Part shown: one piece after another, positions 1-8,510 of the stretch
Position numbering within the stretch: the first letter of the stretch is position 1
How the letters are laid out: every line of letters starts with the position of its first letter
Assembly: GCA_017626035.1 (NCBI GenBank)
Contig: JAGAJR010000012.1
Coordinates: forward strand, 62,001-126,000
DNA length: 64,000 nt
Origin: Alphaproteobacteria bacterium
GTDB lineage: Bacteria > Pseudomonadota > Alphaproteobacteria > RF32 > CAG-239
Reading direction: 5' to 3'
The notes under the pieces: generated by a model
Seen by the model: the letters and a program-made list of their open reading frames with translations, nothing else
Told to the model about the DNA's origin: nothing
Databases searched by the model: none
Made by a program: the position numbers and the translations under genes

Positions 1-1150
1 GATCATCATTCTGCATAATCATAAAATATCTTTGGATAAGACAATCCGCAAACATCGACAGGCAAAATTCCTTTCCCTGCCAAACCGCCGGAACATTATT
101 CCAACTGCCGATCGGGAGATAATTGTCAATATTCAGCGTTCCCTCATTCAAATGGTTGATTGCCGATTCGGTATATTTCCTCGGCATAAGGGCATAATAA
201 CTCAGCAGCACATCTTTATCTTCTGGAGACAGCTTTCCTTTATCCAACAGTTCACTCAAAAAATAGTCGTTGGCACAAGCCTGATCTATTTTTGAACTGT
301 AAAACTGCAACAACCCTTCCATGGCAGCACAGGCCATTTTTTCCCAATAGTTGTCTTTTTGTTTGGGCAGCAGATACTGTGCTATCTCGGAAAGGTATTT
401 GTCTCTTTCCTCTCCTTTGGCAGGCATTTCTTTTTCAGACAAAGGATTCCAACGCGGCCAATATTCGCCTTTTACGGGATTATCCGTCAAACCCCAGTTA
501 AAATAAAACACATTTCCCAATTGGGAACGATAACCGCTGGTATATTTTGCCAAAGCCCCGCTGCATTCGACAGAAACAATATTGACCTTATCGCTTTCTA
601 AAATTGACGGAATGGCAACGGCAGTCGTTTTTCCCAGTCCCGGAGCTCCCCATACAAATACGGACAATGCCTTTTTCAGCCGCAGAACATTTCCCTGAAA
701 TTTTCCCAAAACCATTAAAAAGCCGGAAAGTATCCCCATCATTTTGACATCTTCCAACTTTGCATAACGATTATTCAGCCGATACCATAACACAAAAGAA
801 TAAGCACTTTTAACATAGGAACCATAAACAATGATGCAAAAGAGCAACGGCGGAATTATCGGAACAAAAGATGCCGCTTTTAACTGCGAAAAACGAAACG
901 CCAAAGAAAAAACCCGCCACCACTCGGCATAAGCCGTAAATAAAAACAACGGTTCATTAAACAACCTTAAAATAAAATCACCGATTTGGTTGATTGTAAC
1001 TTTGCTGATGCCTTCCTGCATCAAATGAGCCACGGAAAGGCAAAACACTCCGGAAATATAAAAACAGACAAAAGCCCAAAGCAAAAGCATAAATACCCAT
1101 AAAAAAAATCCTTTTTGGTTTTTATCTAAAGTATACGCTTTTTCACTCAT
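1..1150 (-). CDS. VirD4/TraG-like type IV secretion coupling ATPase (partial, C-terminus beyond left edge)
   Basis: The gene runs off the left edge, so only the first 383 residues are present. It resembles the VirD4/TraG coupling proteins, inner-membrane ATPases that pass DNA or protein substrates to a type IV secretion channel. Two membrane segments are visible (about residues 14-40 and 94-122), then a Walker A motif GAPGLGKTTA (168-177), and about 60 residues later RWNPLSE (233-239), matching the N-P-L signature that follows Walker A in this family. The ATG lies 12 bp after the stop of the pentapeptide-repeat gene, with AGAGG just ahead, so both form one operon. Walker B and the all-alpha domain are not in view. 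I cannot tell VirD4, DotL-like and conjugative TraG types apart. No relaxase or channel gene is in the window. Confidence 0.8.
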   Translation of the reverse strand, partial: MSEKAYTLDKNQKGFFLWVFMLLLWAFVCFYISGVFCLSVAHLMQEGISKVTINQIGDFILRLFNEPLFLFTAYAEWWRVFSLAFRFSQLKAASFVPIIPPLLFCIIVYGSYVKSAYSFVLWYRLNNRYAKLEDVKMMGILSGFLMVLGKFQGNVLRLKKALSVFVWGAPGLGKTTAVAIPSILESDKVNIVSVECSGALAKYTSGYRSQLGNVFYFNWGLTDNPVKGEYWPRWNPLSEKEMPAKGEERDKYLSEIAQYLLPKQKDNYWEKMACAAMEGLLQFYSSKIDQACANDYFLSELLDKGKLSPEDKDVLLSYYALMPRKYTESAINHLNEGTLNIDNYLPIGSWNNVPAVWQGKEFCLSMFADCLIQRYFMIMQNDD

Positions 1151-1162
1151 TCATCCGAACCT

Positions 1163-2383
1163 CTAATCGCGGGAACGATCCCTGGAGCTCATCATTCTTT
1201 CTGCAACATGCCGATTAACGTTTGCGGCCGGTTTTTCCTGAGTTTCCCTGCTGTTTTCCTTAATAACCTCATTTTGAAACTCACGTTTCTTTTCTTTCCG
1301 GGCTTCAAGCTCCTGACGCTTTCTTTCCTCAATCACTTTCCGCAGTTCGGCATTATGGTTTTTCTCTTCCGAATTGGTTTCCGTTTTAATCTTTTCCAAT
1401 AATTCGGCATCTTTAACATCCGGCCGTTTTGCCGAACGCCGGAAAACTTTTTTACCCACATCCAAGAGCTGGTCTATACTGGTAAAATCCTTTGTCGTGT
1501 CCCAAATACCGTAATTCGTCGCATCGCCGAGAAAAAAGTCTGTCATATCAATTCCCTGATTCGCTTTGGCTTTTTTCTTTTTCGGAGCCATAATCCGTTT
1601 CAGTTCTTCGGCATTCGGAACCCGCCCCAACGCTTGGGCAATCTGCTGCGGAGTAATAATACATTCGCTTAAGTCGAGTTCCATAATATTAACGCCGGTA
1701 AAATCAACCCCGGTAAAGTCAACGCCTCTGAGATTAACATTCTTCAAATCAATTTTGGACAAGTCCAACAACGTCAAATTCAAACGTTGTAAATTAAGTT
1801 TATGCGGAAAATATTTTGCCAAATATTCAATCAGGCTCTGAAGTTCTTCCAAACCAATATCATCAATGGCAATATCCAGCAAAATGGCATCCTGAATATC
1901 GGCATCGGTTAAAACAACGCCTTTCAGATTAGCTCCGGTAAAATTTGTCCTTACCAGCTGGGCACCCGTCAAAACCGCACCGGACAAATCCGCTCCGGAA
2001 AGATTAGCATCTGTCAAAATCGCTCCGGAAAGATCAGCCCCTTTCAGATTGGCTCCCGTAAAATCCACTCCGGTCAAATTAGCTGCCGAAAAATTGGCAT
2101 TTTCAAAATTTTCTCCCGAAAATTTTCCTTCCGCCAGATTTTTACCGCCAAAATCAATTCCTTTAGAGGCTAACGGATCTGCAATTTTCAGCAAAGCATC
2201 GGAACTTTCGTGCTGACCGACCGAAGACAGCGACTGGCTGGCCACCGCACTCCATGAAAAACCGCCGGTATCCGGCTCAAATAAAGAAGATGAAACCTGT
2301 TTTTGCCCGTTTGAAGACTGAGAAGACTTCACTTTGTCTCTCATGGAATTAATGTCAAAATCTTTCTTTCCGTTATCTGACAT
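1163..2383 (-). CDS. Pentapeptide-repeat protein, operon partner of the coupling ATPase
   Basis: A 406-residue protein without signal peptide or membrane segment. Residues about 76-170 and 197-242 are tandem pentapeptide repeats of the A(N/D)LxG kind (for example ANLTGVDFTGANLKGADLSG), which fold as a right-handed beta-helix. A 30-residue non-repeat segment (IGLEELQSLIEYLAK) breaks the helix in two. The N-terminal 70 residues are Ser/Gln-rich and probably disordered; residues about 335-395 are highly charged (many K, E, R) and probably a coiled coil. Pentapeptide proteins often act by protein-protein contact, and some mimic DNA. The direct link to the coupling ATPase suggests an adaptor or a substrate of that secretion system, but this is inference from position only. 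Confidence 0.85.
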   Translation of the reverse strand: MSDNGKKDFDINSMRDKVKSSQSSNGQKQVSSSLFEPDTGGFSWSAVASQSLSSVGQHESSDALLKIADPLASKGIDFGGKNLAEGKFSGENFENANFSAANLTGVDFTGANLKGADLSGAILTDANLSGADLSGAVLTGAQLVRTNFTGANLKGVVLTDADIQDAILLDIAIDDIGLEELQSLIEYLAKYFPHKLNLQRLNLTLLDLSKIDLKNVNLRGVDFTGVDFTGVNIMELDLSECIITPQQIAQALGRVPNAEELKRIMAPKKKKAKANQGIDMTDFFLGDATNYGIWDTTKDFTSIDQLLDVGKKVFRRSAKRPDVKDAELLEKIKTETNSEEKNHNAELRKVIEERKRQELEARKEKKREFQNEVIKENSRETQEKPAANVNRHVAERMMSSRDRSRD

Positions 2384-2417
2384 AAAAACATTAAGCTCCG
2401 GCTAAATAAATCAGATG

Positions 2418-2427
2418 CACGGCCGTG
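2418..2427. promoter_or_regulatory. Perfect 10-bp palindrome in the leader of the pentapeptide/coupling-ATPase operon
   Basis: The sequence CACGGCCGTG is a perfect palindrome about 15-25 bp downstream of the expected transcription start and ahead of the ribosome site. It is GC-rich in an otherwise AT-rich leader. It could be an operator, but its role is unknown. Confidence 0.3.
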
Positions 2428-2448
2428 TTTTTCACAACCGTATTTGTT

Positions 2449-2477
2449 ATATTAACCTAACAAATAAATTTTGACAA
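2449..2477 (-). promoter_or_regulatory. Sigma-70-like promoter for the pentapeptide/coupling-ATPase operon
   Basis: On the minus strand, TTGTCA is followed after 17 bp by TAATAT, a good housekeeping-type promoter. It sits between the stop of the TolC-like lipoprotein gene and the pentapeptide gene, which suggests these two are transcribed separately. Confidence 0.6.
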
Positions 2478-2498
2478 ACATTTTTACAAAAATCTTGC

Positions 2499-4280
2499 TT
2501 ACCGCAAAATACACTCGACCCGGTCGCGTCTCAGCTTATTGCAAATATCCCGAAAACCGCCGTCGGCGGAACGAATAACCAGACGATACATCGTTTTTTT
2601 ATTAACTTTCGTTTTTTCGATAACCGGATTATATTCCCGAAACTGCGGATACAGTTCCTTTAACATGGCCCATTCCACATTGGCGTTTTCCGCTTGGCGA
2701 TAAGAGCCCAACTGCATAATTTTCTTTTTATTAAACTCCTCGCCTTCATATAAATCAAAATTCGTCATCGGCTTGCTCGGCAAATCAATAACTTTTTTAC
2801 CCGGCTTTTTCTCCGTCATAAGTTTTTCAAGCCAATCATCCTGCTTGGCCCACTTATTTTCAATCCGTTCTTCTTTTTTCTGCTCCTCGGGAACAGCTGC
2901 CAACATCTCCACAACATCCTGATTAAAACCGAGCTTTAACGTCGTCGCAATATCCTTAACCCTTGCTCGCAGCAATGTTTTGTTAAACGGAGAAAATCCG
3001 GCATAAAAATACAAAGAACGAATTGCCAAAGCCTGCTCTGCCAATATCTGACTTTCCTTTAATTCCGCAGAAAGCAAAGCTACTTTCAAGTTCAGCAGTT
3101 CTATTTTCTGTTCGGCGTTCAAGCGGTATCTCTTTTCCAGATTTTTAATTTCCTTTCGCAGAGAGTGAATATTTTTGGTTATCACTTCTTCATCATAATC
3201 AGCGGCTTTTACCAAATCAAAAGCCAATTCAACCTGCGTGAAAACGGCAATGGTTAACGCATCAAAAGCTTTAGATTTCAAAAGTTTTTTCTCTTCTGCT
3301 TTCGTACTGGCCTGATAAGCCATAACCGCATCCACCAAATCCACGGAAACTTTGTTGGCTCTCCGTTCAAGTTCTTCGGCATAAATCGGATCCTCTGCGT
3401 TATAACCGTTTATCTGCAAGCGTTCAAGTTCAGGATATGCCTTCAGCAAATTGGCTTCAACTTCCTGAAAAGAATAAGACTTGTTTAACTCTTTGGATAA
3501 AGCAAATTCGCTCCGGTTATAATATGCCGAACGTTGAAAAGTCTGAACATCAAGCTTCTCGTCAAAATCATCAATCTCATAGAACTTGCGGCCTTCCAAT
3601 TCCATTTTTCGCTCATCAGCCTTGACCAACCGGGCATAATCAGCCTCATTGAACAAAAGAGCGTTTCTCATTTCGGAAAGTTTAAGAAGAGAAACTTCCA
3701 ACCCTTTTTTGTAAGCGAGTTCTTCCTTCGCCAAACTGCCCGCTCTTTCCAATTTCTTATTAAGTTCGGCCAAAATTTTATTTTCCCGTGCCATCAGTCG
3801 GTCGATTTCTTTCACTTTCTTCTGGGCAAACAAAGCATCCTTGTGCGACTTTATTGCCGCCAAAGCCAGATTCTGAGCAGACTTTGCATATATGGCCGCA
3901 TCCACATAAGCCCGATTGTCGCTCAAACGGGAAACGGCATAAACAATCGAAAAATCCAAAGCCCGCAGCCCGTCATATAAAGGATTCTCCTTTCCCGTTT
4001 TGACATTCAAAACCTTTCGGATAACTTCCCTCGGCTGCATATTCGGATTATCATTGAAAATTTTCTTATTCATATTTTGGGCGGTAACATCAATGTTATA
4101 CTTAACGGCTCTGGCCATAGAAGAATAAACATCCAGTTTTCCTTTGACAGGTTCCGGATCCTGGGCAAAAAACAACTCGTCAACCTGAATATCCATATTT
4201 TTAGGTTCATTCGGCGTCGAGCACGAACAAAAAATTGTTACAAAACCGACGGCAAAACATATCTTCAAAAAGTTATTCAT
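2499..4280 (-). CDS. TolC-like outer-membrane lipoprotein with C-terminal SPOR-like domain
   Basis: A 593-residue protein if started at the ATG giving MNNFLKICF, which places a lipoprotein signal directly at the N-terminus (lipobox ending FCSC, then S-T-P). A longer frame to 4355 would bury the signal. The body is long alpha-helices with two similar halves, including ALDFSIVYAVSRLSDNRA, which resembles the LDFGVSY-type segment of TolC-family outer-membrane factors. The last 75 residues (from IMQLGSYRQAENA to RLVIRSADGG) look like a SPOR domain, which binds denuded peptidoglycan. TolC proteins form periplasm-spanning export tunnels; a SPOR end would anchor one to the cell wall. Neighbours suggest, but do not prove, a link to secretion. 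The beta-barrel strands of classical TolC are not obvious. Confidence 0.65.
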   Translation of the reverse strand: MNNFLKICFAVGFVTIFCSCSTPNEPKNMDIQVDELFFAQDPEPVKGKLDVYSSMARAVKYNIDVTAQNMNKKIFNDNPNMQPREVIRKVLNVKTGKENPLYDGLRALDFSIVYAVSRLSDNRAYVDAAIYAKSAQNLALAAIKSHKDALFAQKKVKEIDRLMARENKILAELNKKLERAGSLAKEELAYKKGLEVSLLKLSEMRNALLFNEADYARLVKADERKMELEGRKFYEIDDFDEKLDVQTFQRSAYYNRSEFALSKELNKSYSFQEVEANLLKAYPELERLQINGYNAEDPIYAEELERRANKVSVDLVDAVMAYQASTKAEEKKLLKSKAFDALTIAVFTQVELAFDLVKAADYDEEVITKNIHSLRKEIKNLEKRYRLNAEQKIELLNLKVALLSAELKESQILAEQALAIRSLYFYAGFSPFNKTLLRARVKDIATTLKLGFNQDVVEMLAAVPEEQKKEERIENKWAKQDDWLEKLMTEKKPGKKVIDLPSKPMTNFDLYEGEEFNKKKIMQLGSYRQAENANVEWAMLKELYPQFREYNPVIEKTKVNKKTMYRLVIRSADGGFRDICNKLRRDRVECILR

Positions 4281-4436
4281 AGGCATAAACCTTATATAAA
4301 TCAAAGGATTCCGGAGCTTTCCGGCAAATATCACCCTTGTAATATTATGTAACAAGATGTTAGATGCTTTTTATCAAGAAATTTGCTATTAGTAAACTAA
4401 ATTTAAATCACGTTGAAAAATTAGAGGTAAAAAAAC

Positions 4437-5456
4437 ATGACTAACACTATCAAAGTAGCCGTTATCGGTGCCGGCATGATGGGTAAAAACCATCTGAAGA
4501 CTTACAAAAATCTTCCGGGTGTCGAACTCGTCGGCGTTTATGACATTTTCTCCGACGCAGCTAATGCTGCCGCTGAAACATTCGGCATTAAGGCCTTTTC
4601 TTCCATGGAAGAAGTTGCCGCCAATGTCAATGCCGTAAGTGTTGTAACCACATCCGTAACCCACGCCAACGTGGGCGAATTTTTCTTAAACAAAGGAATT
4701 CACTGCTTAATCGAAAAACCTTTGGCCACAACTGAAGAAGAATGCCAAAGATTAATTGCCGCCGCCAAGAGAAACAACGTTACATTGTTGGTTGGTCATA
4801 TTGAACGTTTCAATCCGGCTGTTGAACAAATGGGCAAGATTTTATCTGACAAAACAAAAATCCGTTCTCTGACGGCTCAAAGAATGTCAGCTGCTTCCGG
4901 CCGTATTACCGACGTTGACGTTTCCATGGATTTGATGATTCACGATGTTGAAATCATCCAATCTTTGGTACAAGCTCCGGTTGCCAACATTCATGCCGCT
5001 TCCGTCAAAACGCCTGACCATGCGGAAGGCAAAGACTATATTACGGCTGTTCTGGAATTTGAAAACGGCGTAACGGCTAATATCACAGCCAGCCGCATTA
5101 CTCAAGCCCGTGTCAGAACTTTAACGGTAACCACGGATACAAACTATATTGATATGGACTTCATTAACCAGAGCATCAATGTTCATTCTCAAGGCCGTAT
5201 GCCTTATGTAAATCAGGAAGATATTCCTGATTGGATGCACTATGGCTTAAAAGGCAGTGTCGAACAGTTGTTTATTCCGACAAACCAGCCTTTGCAAGCT
5301 GAATTGTCTCACTTTGTAAACTGCATCAACGGCAAAGAAACTCCTCGCATTACCGGCGAAAATGCTCTTGAAGCCTTGCGTATTATTTGGAAGGTTCAGG
5401 AAAAATTGGGTTTGTTGCAAAACAATACTGCCAATTTGACGATTGCCGCAGAATAA
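4437..5456 (+). CDS. Gfo/Idh/MocA-family NAD(P)-dependent oxidoreductase
   Basis: A 339-residue protein with the N-terminal Rossmann signature VIGAGMMGKNH and the family's EKPLATT motif near residue 95, followed by the alpha/beta substrate domain containing GHIERFNPA and HDVEII. Members oxidise or reduce sugar and sugar-nucleotide hydroxyl groups with NAD(P). The substrate cannot be read from the sequence; UDP-sugar 3-dehydrogenases of surface polysaccharide synthesis have similar GHIERFNPA motifs. The ribosome site GAGG stands 9 bp before the ATG. The gene is divergent from the TolC-like lipoprotein and followed by its own terminator, so it is probably monocistronic. Confidence 0.85.
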   Translation: MTNTIKVAVIGAGMMGKNHLKTYKNLPGVELVGVYDIFSDAANAAAETFGIKAFSSMEEVAANVNAVSVVTTSVTHANVGEFFLNKGIHCLIEKPLATTEEECQRLIAAAKRNNVTLLVGHIERFNPAVEQMGKILSDKTKIRSLTAQRMSAASGRITDVDVSMDLMIHDVEIIQSLVQAPVANIHAASVKTPDHAEGKDYITAVLEFENGVTANITASRITQARVRTLTVTTDTNYIDMDFINQSINVHSQGRMPYVNQEDIPDWMHYGLKGSVEQLFIPTNQPLQAELSHFVNCINGKETPRITGENALEALRIIWKVQEKLGLLQNNTANLTIAAE

Positions 5457-5483
5457 TTGCATAATTAAAAAATATCGTTTATG

Positions 5484-5517
5484 TTATGGGGCATTAAAAT
5501 TGCCCCATAATTTTTTT
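5484..5517 (+). terminator. Intrinsic terminator after the Gfo/Idh gene
   Basis: Stem TTATGGGGCA / TGCCCCATAA (10 bp, perfect) with a 7-nt loop, followed by seven T residues. It ends the oxidoreductase transcript just before truA. Confidence 0.9.
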
Positions 5518-5528
5518 ACAGAGGAACC

Positions 5529-6269
5529 ATGCGGTATAAAATCACGGTAGAATATGACGGAACCAAACTTTTAGGCTGGCAAAAACAGCTCGACGGTCCC
5601 AGTGCTCAGGAATACTTGGAAAAAGCCGCCGAAGCATTCCTTTGCCGCCCGACGGAAATTTCCGGAGCCGGACGAACGGATGCCGGTGTTCATGCCCTCG
5701 GACAAGTTGCCCATTTTGACACGGAAAAAAAGATGCCGCTGTTCCGCATGAGAGAAGCCTTCAACGCCCATCTTAAGATAATGGAGGCTCCGGTTGCCGT
5801 AATTAATGTTGAAGAGGTTTCTCCCGATTTTCACGCCCGTTTTTCTGCCGTCGGCCGCGGCTATATTTATCGGATTCTCAACCGGCGGGCCCCCAGTGCT
5901 TTGGACAAGGACCGCTCTTGGTGGGTTCCTGTTCCTTTAGACGTTTCAAAAATGCAGGAAGCTGCCCAATACCTGCTCGGCAACCATGATTTTACCTCTT
6001 TTCGGGCGGCGGCTTGTCAAGCCAAATCCCCGGTAAAAACGTTGGATAAACTTGAGATTTCCCAAAACGGGGAAGAAATTCGCTTTTGCGTTGAAGCCCG
6101 TTCTTTTTTACATCATCAAGTCCGCAATTTTGTCGGCACCCTGAAAATGGTCGGCGACGGACACCTCCAACCAAATGACGTTAAACGGATTCTTGACGCC
6201 AAAGACCGCTCTCAAGCCGGAATTACTGCCCCTGCCTGCGGCTTATACCTCAATCGAGTGATGTATTAA
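5529..6269 (+). CDS. truA: tRNA pseudouridine(38-40) synthase TruA
   Basis: A 246-residue protein of normal TruA length. TruA converts uridines 38-40 of the tRNA anticodon stem-loop to pseudouridine. The catalytic aspartate is D51 in GAGRTDAGVHALGQVAHF, and the C-terminal FLHHQVRNFVGTL segment is typical. The ribosome site GAGGA lies 7 bp before the ATG. Its last 20 bp overlap the end of the convergent recX gene. In many alphaproteobacteria truA lies near fmt/def; that is not the case here. Confidence 0.95.
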   Translation: MRYKITVEYDGTKLLGWQKQLDGPSAQEYLEKAAEAFLCRPTEISGAGRTDAGVHALGQVAHFDTEKKMPLFRMREAFNAHLKIMEAPVAVINVEEVSPDFHARFSAVGRGYIYRILNRRAPSALDKDRSWWVPVPLDVSKMQEAAQYLLGNHDFTSFRAAACQAKSPVKTLDKLEISQNGEEIRFCVEARSFLHHQVRNFVGTLKMVGDGHLQPNDVKRILDAKDRSQAGITAPACGLYLNRVMY

Positions 6270-6795
6270 GCACTTCGACCGCCACATCATAATCAAATCC
6301 GGCACGGATAAGTGTTCCCATATCTTTTTGGCGATACTCCCTGCGTTGCTCTTCATCTATACGATACGGGCCTATGTGTTTTTTCTTTGCCAAACGCATG
6401 GCGTTTTCAAAAGGACTGAACTCCTGCTGAGCTAAAATCTGATCGGCCAAAACTTCGCTGATGCCTTTTTCCGCCAATTTTCCTTTAATGTAACGTTCGG
6501 CCTTTCCTGCCGCAAGATAATCCCGGATTTTCAACTCGGCAAAACGGATATCATCAATATATTTAAATCGCTTAAAATCATCCAAAAGTTCGTCCACCCA
6601 CTCATAAGCATCCGCTTTCACAAACTCGGGATTTTGATAAGCGTAATCATTAATCCGTTTAAGCAAAACCCGGCGAAGATTAGCTTCAGAACTCTCAAAT
6701 CGCTTCAAATAATACAAGGCAATATTTTTCAATCTCTGCTTGGTAATCTTTTTCAGAGGCTTTTTGACCTTTCTTTTTTCTGCTTCTTCTAACAC
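6250..6795 (-). CDS. recX: Regulatory protein RecX
   Basis: RecX binds RecA filaments and limits RecA activity. The protein has the three-helix repeats of the family, for example FKYIDDIRFAELKIRDYLAA and KAERYIKGKLAEKGISEVLA. I chose a GTG start at 6795, preceded by AGGA at 8 bp, giving 181 residues. A TTG start at 6837 is also open but has no ribosome site and would use up the divergent hslO promoter. The gene is convergent with truA and overlaps its last 20 bp. recA is not in the window. Confidence 0.85.
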   Translation of the reverse strand: MLEEAEKRKVKKPLKKITKQRLKNIALYYLKRFESSEANLRRVLLKRINDYAYQNPEFVKADAYEWVDELLDDFKRFKYIDDIRFAELKIRDYLAAGKAERYIKGKLAEKGISEVLADQILAQQEFSPFENAMRLAKKKHIGPYRIDEEQRREYRQKDMGTLIRAGFDYDVAVEVLNTSLD

Positions 6796-6824
6796 TTGCA
6801 AAATCCTATAAATTAAACTATATA
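6796..6824 (+). promoter_or_regulatory. Sigma-70-like promoter for hslO
   Basis: TTGCAA, 17-bp spacer, TATATA. It fits between the GTG start of recX and the TTG start of hslO, which supports the shorter recX. Confidence 0.6.
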
Positions 6825-6856
6825 ACTTAGCAAACAATCTATCATGGAGAAATAAA

Positions 6857-7774
6857 TTGGTTAACAGTAATTTTGATAATTGTGTATCCTTTCACATTGA
6901 TAAAGGAGCCTTTCTCGGACGCATTGTCCGTTTGGATGAAATTGTAAACGTCATTCTGAACAAGCATAATTATCCGAAACAGGTTTCCGCCGTCTTGGCT
7001 GAATGCACCACTTTAGCCGTGCTCTTGTCCAGCACCATAAAATACAACGGCCTGTTTACTCTCCAAATTCAGAGCAAGGGGCAAATCTCCATGGTTGTGG
7101 TCGATGTTACTTCAGACGGCCGTATTCGTGCCTGTGCAAATTTTGATGAAGAAAGAATCAAACATGCTCAGGAACTTCGCAAAACCGAAGGTCAAATTGA
7201 AGCGGCTCCGCATTTTCTCGGAGAAGGTGTCTTGGCTTTCACTGTCGACCAAGGGCCTGATACCGAGCTTTATCAGGGAATTGTCGATTTACAAGGTAAA
7301 AATTTAACCGAATGTGCCCTTCGCTATTTCAAACAATCCGAACAAATTGACACCGATTTGCAATTATACACTCAAGCCCCTGAAGACGAAAAAGGCTCTT
7401 GGAAAACAGCCGGCATCCTTCTCCAAAAACTTCCGGAAAAAGGCGGAAAGATTGAAGAAGAAACAGACATTAACGAACTCTGGAATGAAGCAAAAATTTT
7501 CATGCAAAGCCTTAAAGAAGAAGAATTATTTGATGAAAACCTTTCTTCACGGGAAATTCTTCACCGCCTGTATCATTCCAACCACCTTGTGGTTTCCGAT
7601 ACCAAAGAATATAAATTCGGATGCCGTTGCAGCCGGGATAAATTATTAAACACTCTCCGCTCTTTCGACCCGAAAGAAATCGAAGCCATGGCCGAAAAAA
7701 ACAAAATCTCGGCAACCTGCAATTTCTGTTCGGAACAATATGTTTTTGACAAAGGCGAACTGGTTAAGCATTAA
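6857..7774 (+). CDS. hslO: Redox-regulated chaperone Hsp33
   Basis: Hsp33 is a cytoplasmic holdase switched on by oxidation and unfolding, when four zinc-binding cysteines form disulfides. The C-terminal zinc site is complete: CRC followed about 31 residues later by CNFC. The length of 305 residues is normal. The start is TTG, preceded by GGAG at 7 bp; the nearby ATG at 6844 reads only three codons before a stop. Asp-rich segments such as VVVDVTSDGRIRACANF match the N-terminal domain. It is divergent from recX and followed by a hairpin and a lipoprotein gene. Confidence 0.93.
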   Translation: MVNSNFDNCVSFHIDKGAFLGRIVRLDEIVNVILNKHNYPKQVSAVLAECTTLAVLLSSTIKYNGLFTLQIQSKGQISMVVVDVTSDGRIRACANFDEERIKHAQELRKTEGQIEAAPHFLGEGVLAFTVDQGPDTELYQGIVDLQGKNLTECALRYFKQSEQIDTDLQLYTQAPEDEKGSWKTAGILLQKLPEKGGKIEEETDINELWNEAKIFMQSLKEEELFDENLSSREILHRLYHSNHLVVSDTKEYKFGCRCSRDKLLNTLRSFDPKEIEAMAEKNKISATCNFCSEQYVFDKGELVKH

Positions 7775-7801
7775 ACATATATTAATCTTATGTTTATAAT
7801 C

Positions 7802-7833
7802 TATAGAGACTTCCGATATGCGTAGTCTCTATA
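7802..7833. other. 10-bp inverted repeat between hslO and the downstream lipoprotein gene
   Basis: TATAGAGACT and AGTCTCTATA are perfect inverted repeats with a 12-nt loop. The tail is AT-rich but has no clean T-run, so this may be a weak terminator for hslO, a leader structure or an operator. Confidence 0.45.
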
Positions 7834-7860
7834 TTTATAAGTACAGAATAGGTAAAAAAG

Positions 7861-8478
7861 ATGACAAAACTAACAAGAATTTTTTCAGTATTTCTAATCC
7901 TCGGATTAATTCAGGGATGTGCCTCGTTCAAATCAGAAGAAGCTGAACCGAAACGTTACAACGAACCTCGTTTTACCGAACAACAGCCGATAGAACTGAA
8001 AGTCAACAAAATAAACATCGTTTCCGAATTCACGCCGTCTTTTACCAGACCTAATGTTGAACACCTTTTCCCGATTTCCATTGAAAAAACGGCAAAACTA
8101 TGGGCCAAAGACCGTTTGGAGGCCGTTGATTATGCTTCCGACAAACAGGCCGACTTCATCATTCGCGACGCCAGCGTTACCGAAGAAGTCGAAAAAGCAG
8201 AACAGTTTCTTTACAAAGACCGGGTTAAATACAGAGCAACTCTTAACGTTATTCTGAAAATCAGCGATCCGAAAAAATCTACCAATGCCGAAACCGAAAT
8301 CGAAGCTTGGAGAGAATTGATTATTCCGATTGATACGGACATCGCCGAAAAAGAAAAATATTGGGACGGTATGGTTCAAAAGTTATTTGAAGAATTCAAC
8401 CGCCAAATGGAAAACAACATTCACCAATACTTAAATATGTACGTTGCCAATAATCAGGTAATCCAAGAATATAACTAA
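7861..8478 (+). CDS. Putative outer-membrane lipoprotein of unknown function
   Basis: A 205-residue protein with a lipoprotein signal (MTKLTRIFSVFLILGLIQGC, cysteine at about residue 20). The mature part is a small alpha/beta domain that looks secreted: it contains NKINIVSEF, a DFIIRDASVTEE segment, a strand-rich RVKYRATLNVILKI, and an amphipathic C-terminal helix. This arrangement recalls periplasmic lipoproteins that bind outer-membrane partners, but I cannot name a family. It ends at a strong bidirectional terminator shared with convergent apaG. Confidence 0.75.
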   Translation: MTKLTRIFSVFLILGLIQGCASFKSEEAEPKRYNEPRFTEQQPIELKVNKINIVSEFTPSFTRPNVEHLFPISIEKTAKLWAKDRLEAVDYASDKQADFIIRDASVTEEVEKAEQFLYKDRVKYRATLNVILKISDPKKSTNAETEIEAWRELIIPIDTDIAEKEKYWDGMVQKLFEEFNRQMENNIHQYLNMYVANNQVIQEYN

Positions 8479-8479
8479 G

Positions 8480-8510
8480 AAAAAAGCCTCTCAACCGAGA
8501 GGCTTTTTTT
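8480..8510. terminator. Bidirectional terminator between the lipoprotein gene and apaG
   Basis: AAAAAAGCCTCTC / GAGAGGCTTTTTTT with a 4-nt loop; A-run and T-run flank the stem, so it can stop transcripts from both sides. The apaG stop codon lies within its edge. Confidence 0.9.

Noticed and set aside
1675-2130. DNA tandem repeat in the pentapeptide gene
   Set aside because: The periodicity follows the pentapeptide code and the copies differ at third positions; it is a protein repeat and not a separate DNA repeat.
4338-4360. dif-like site (TAATATTATGTAACAAG) between lipoprotein and Gfo/Idh genes
   Set aside because: It shares only part of the right arm of the dif consensus; the left arm does not match.
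4389-4664. 91-codon minus-strand frame over the start of the Gfo/Idh gene
   Set aside because: Antisense shadow of a well-supported gene, with no ribosome site.
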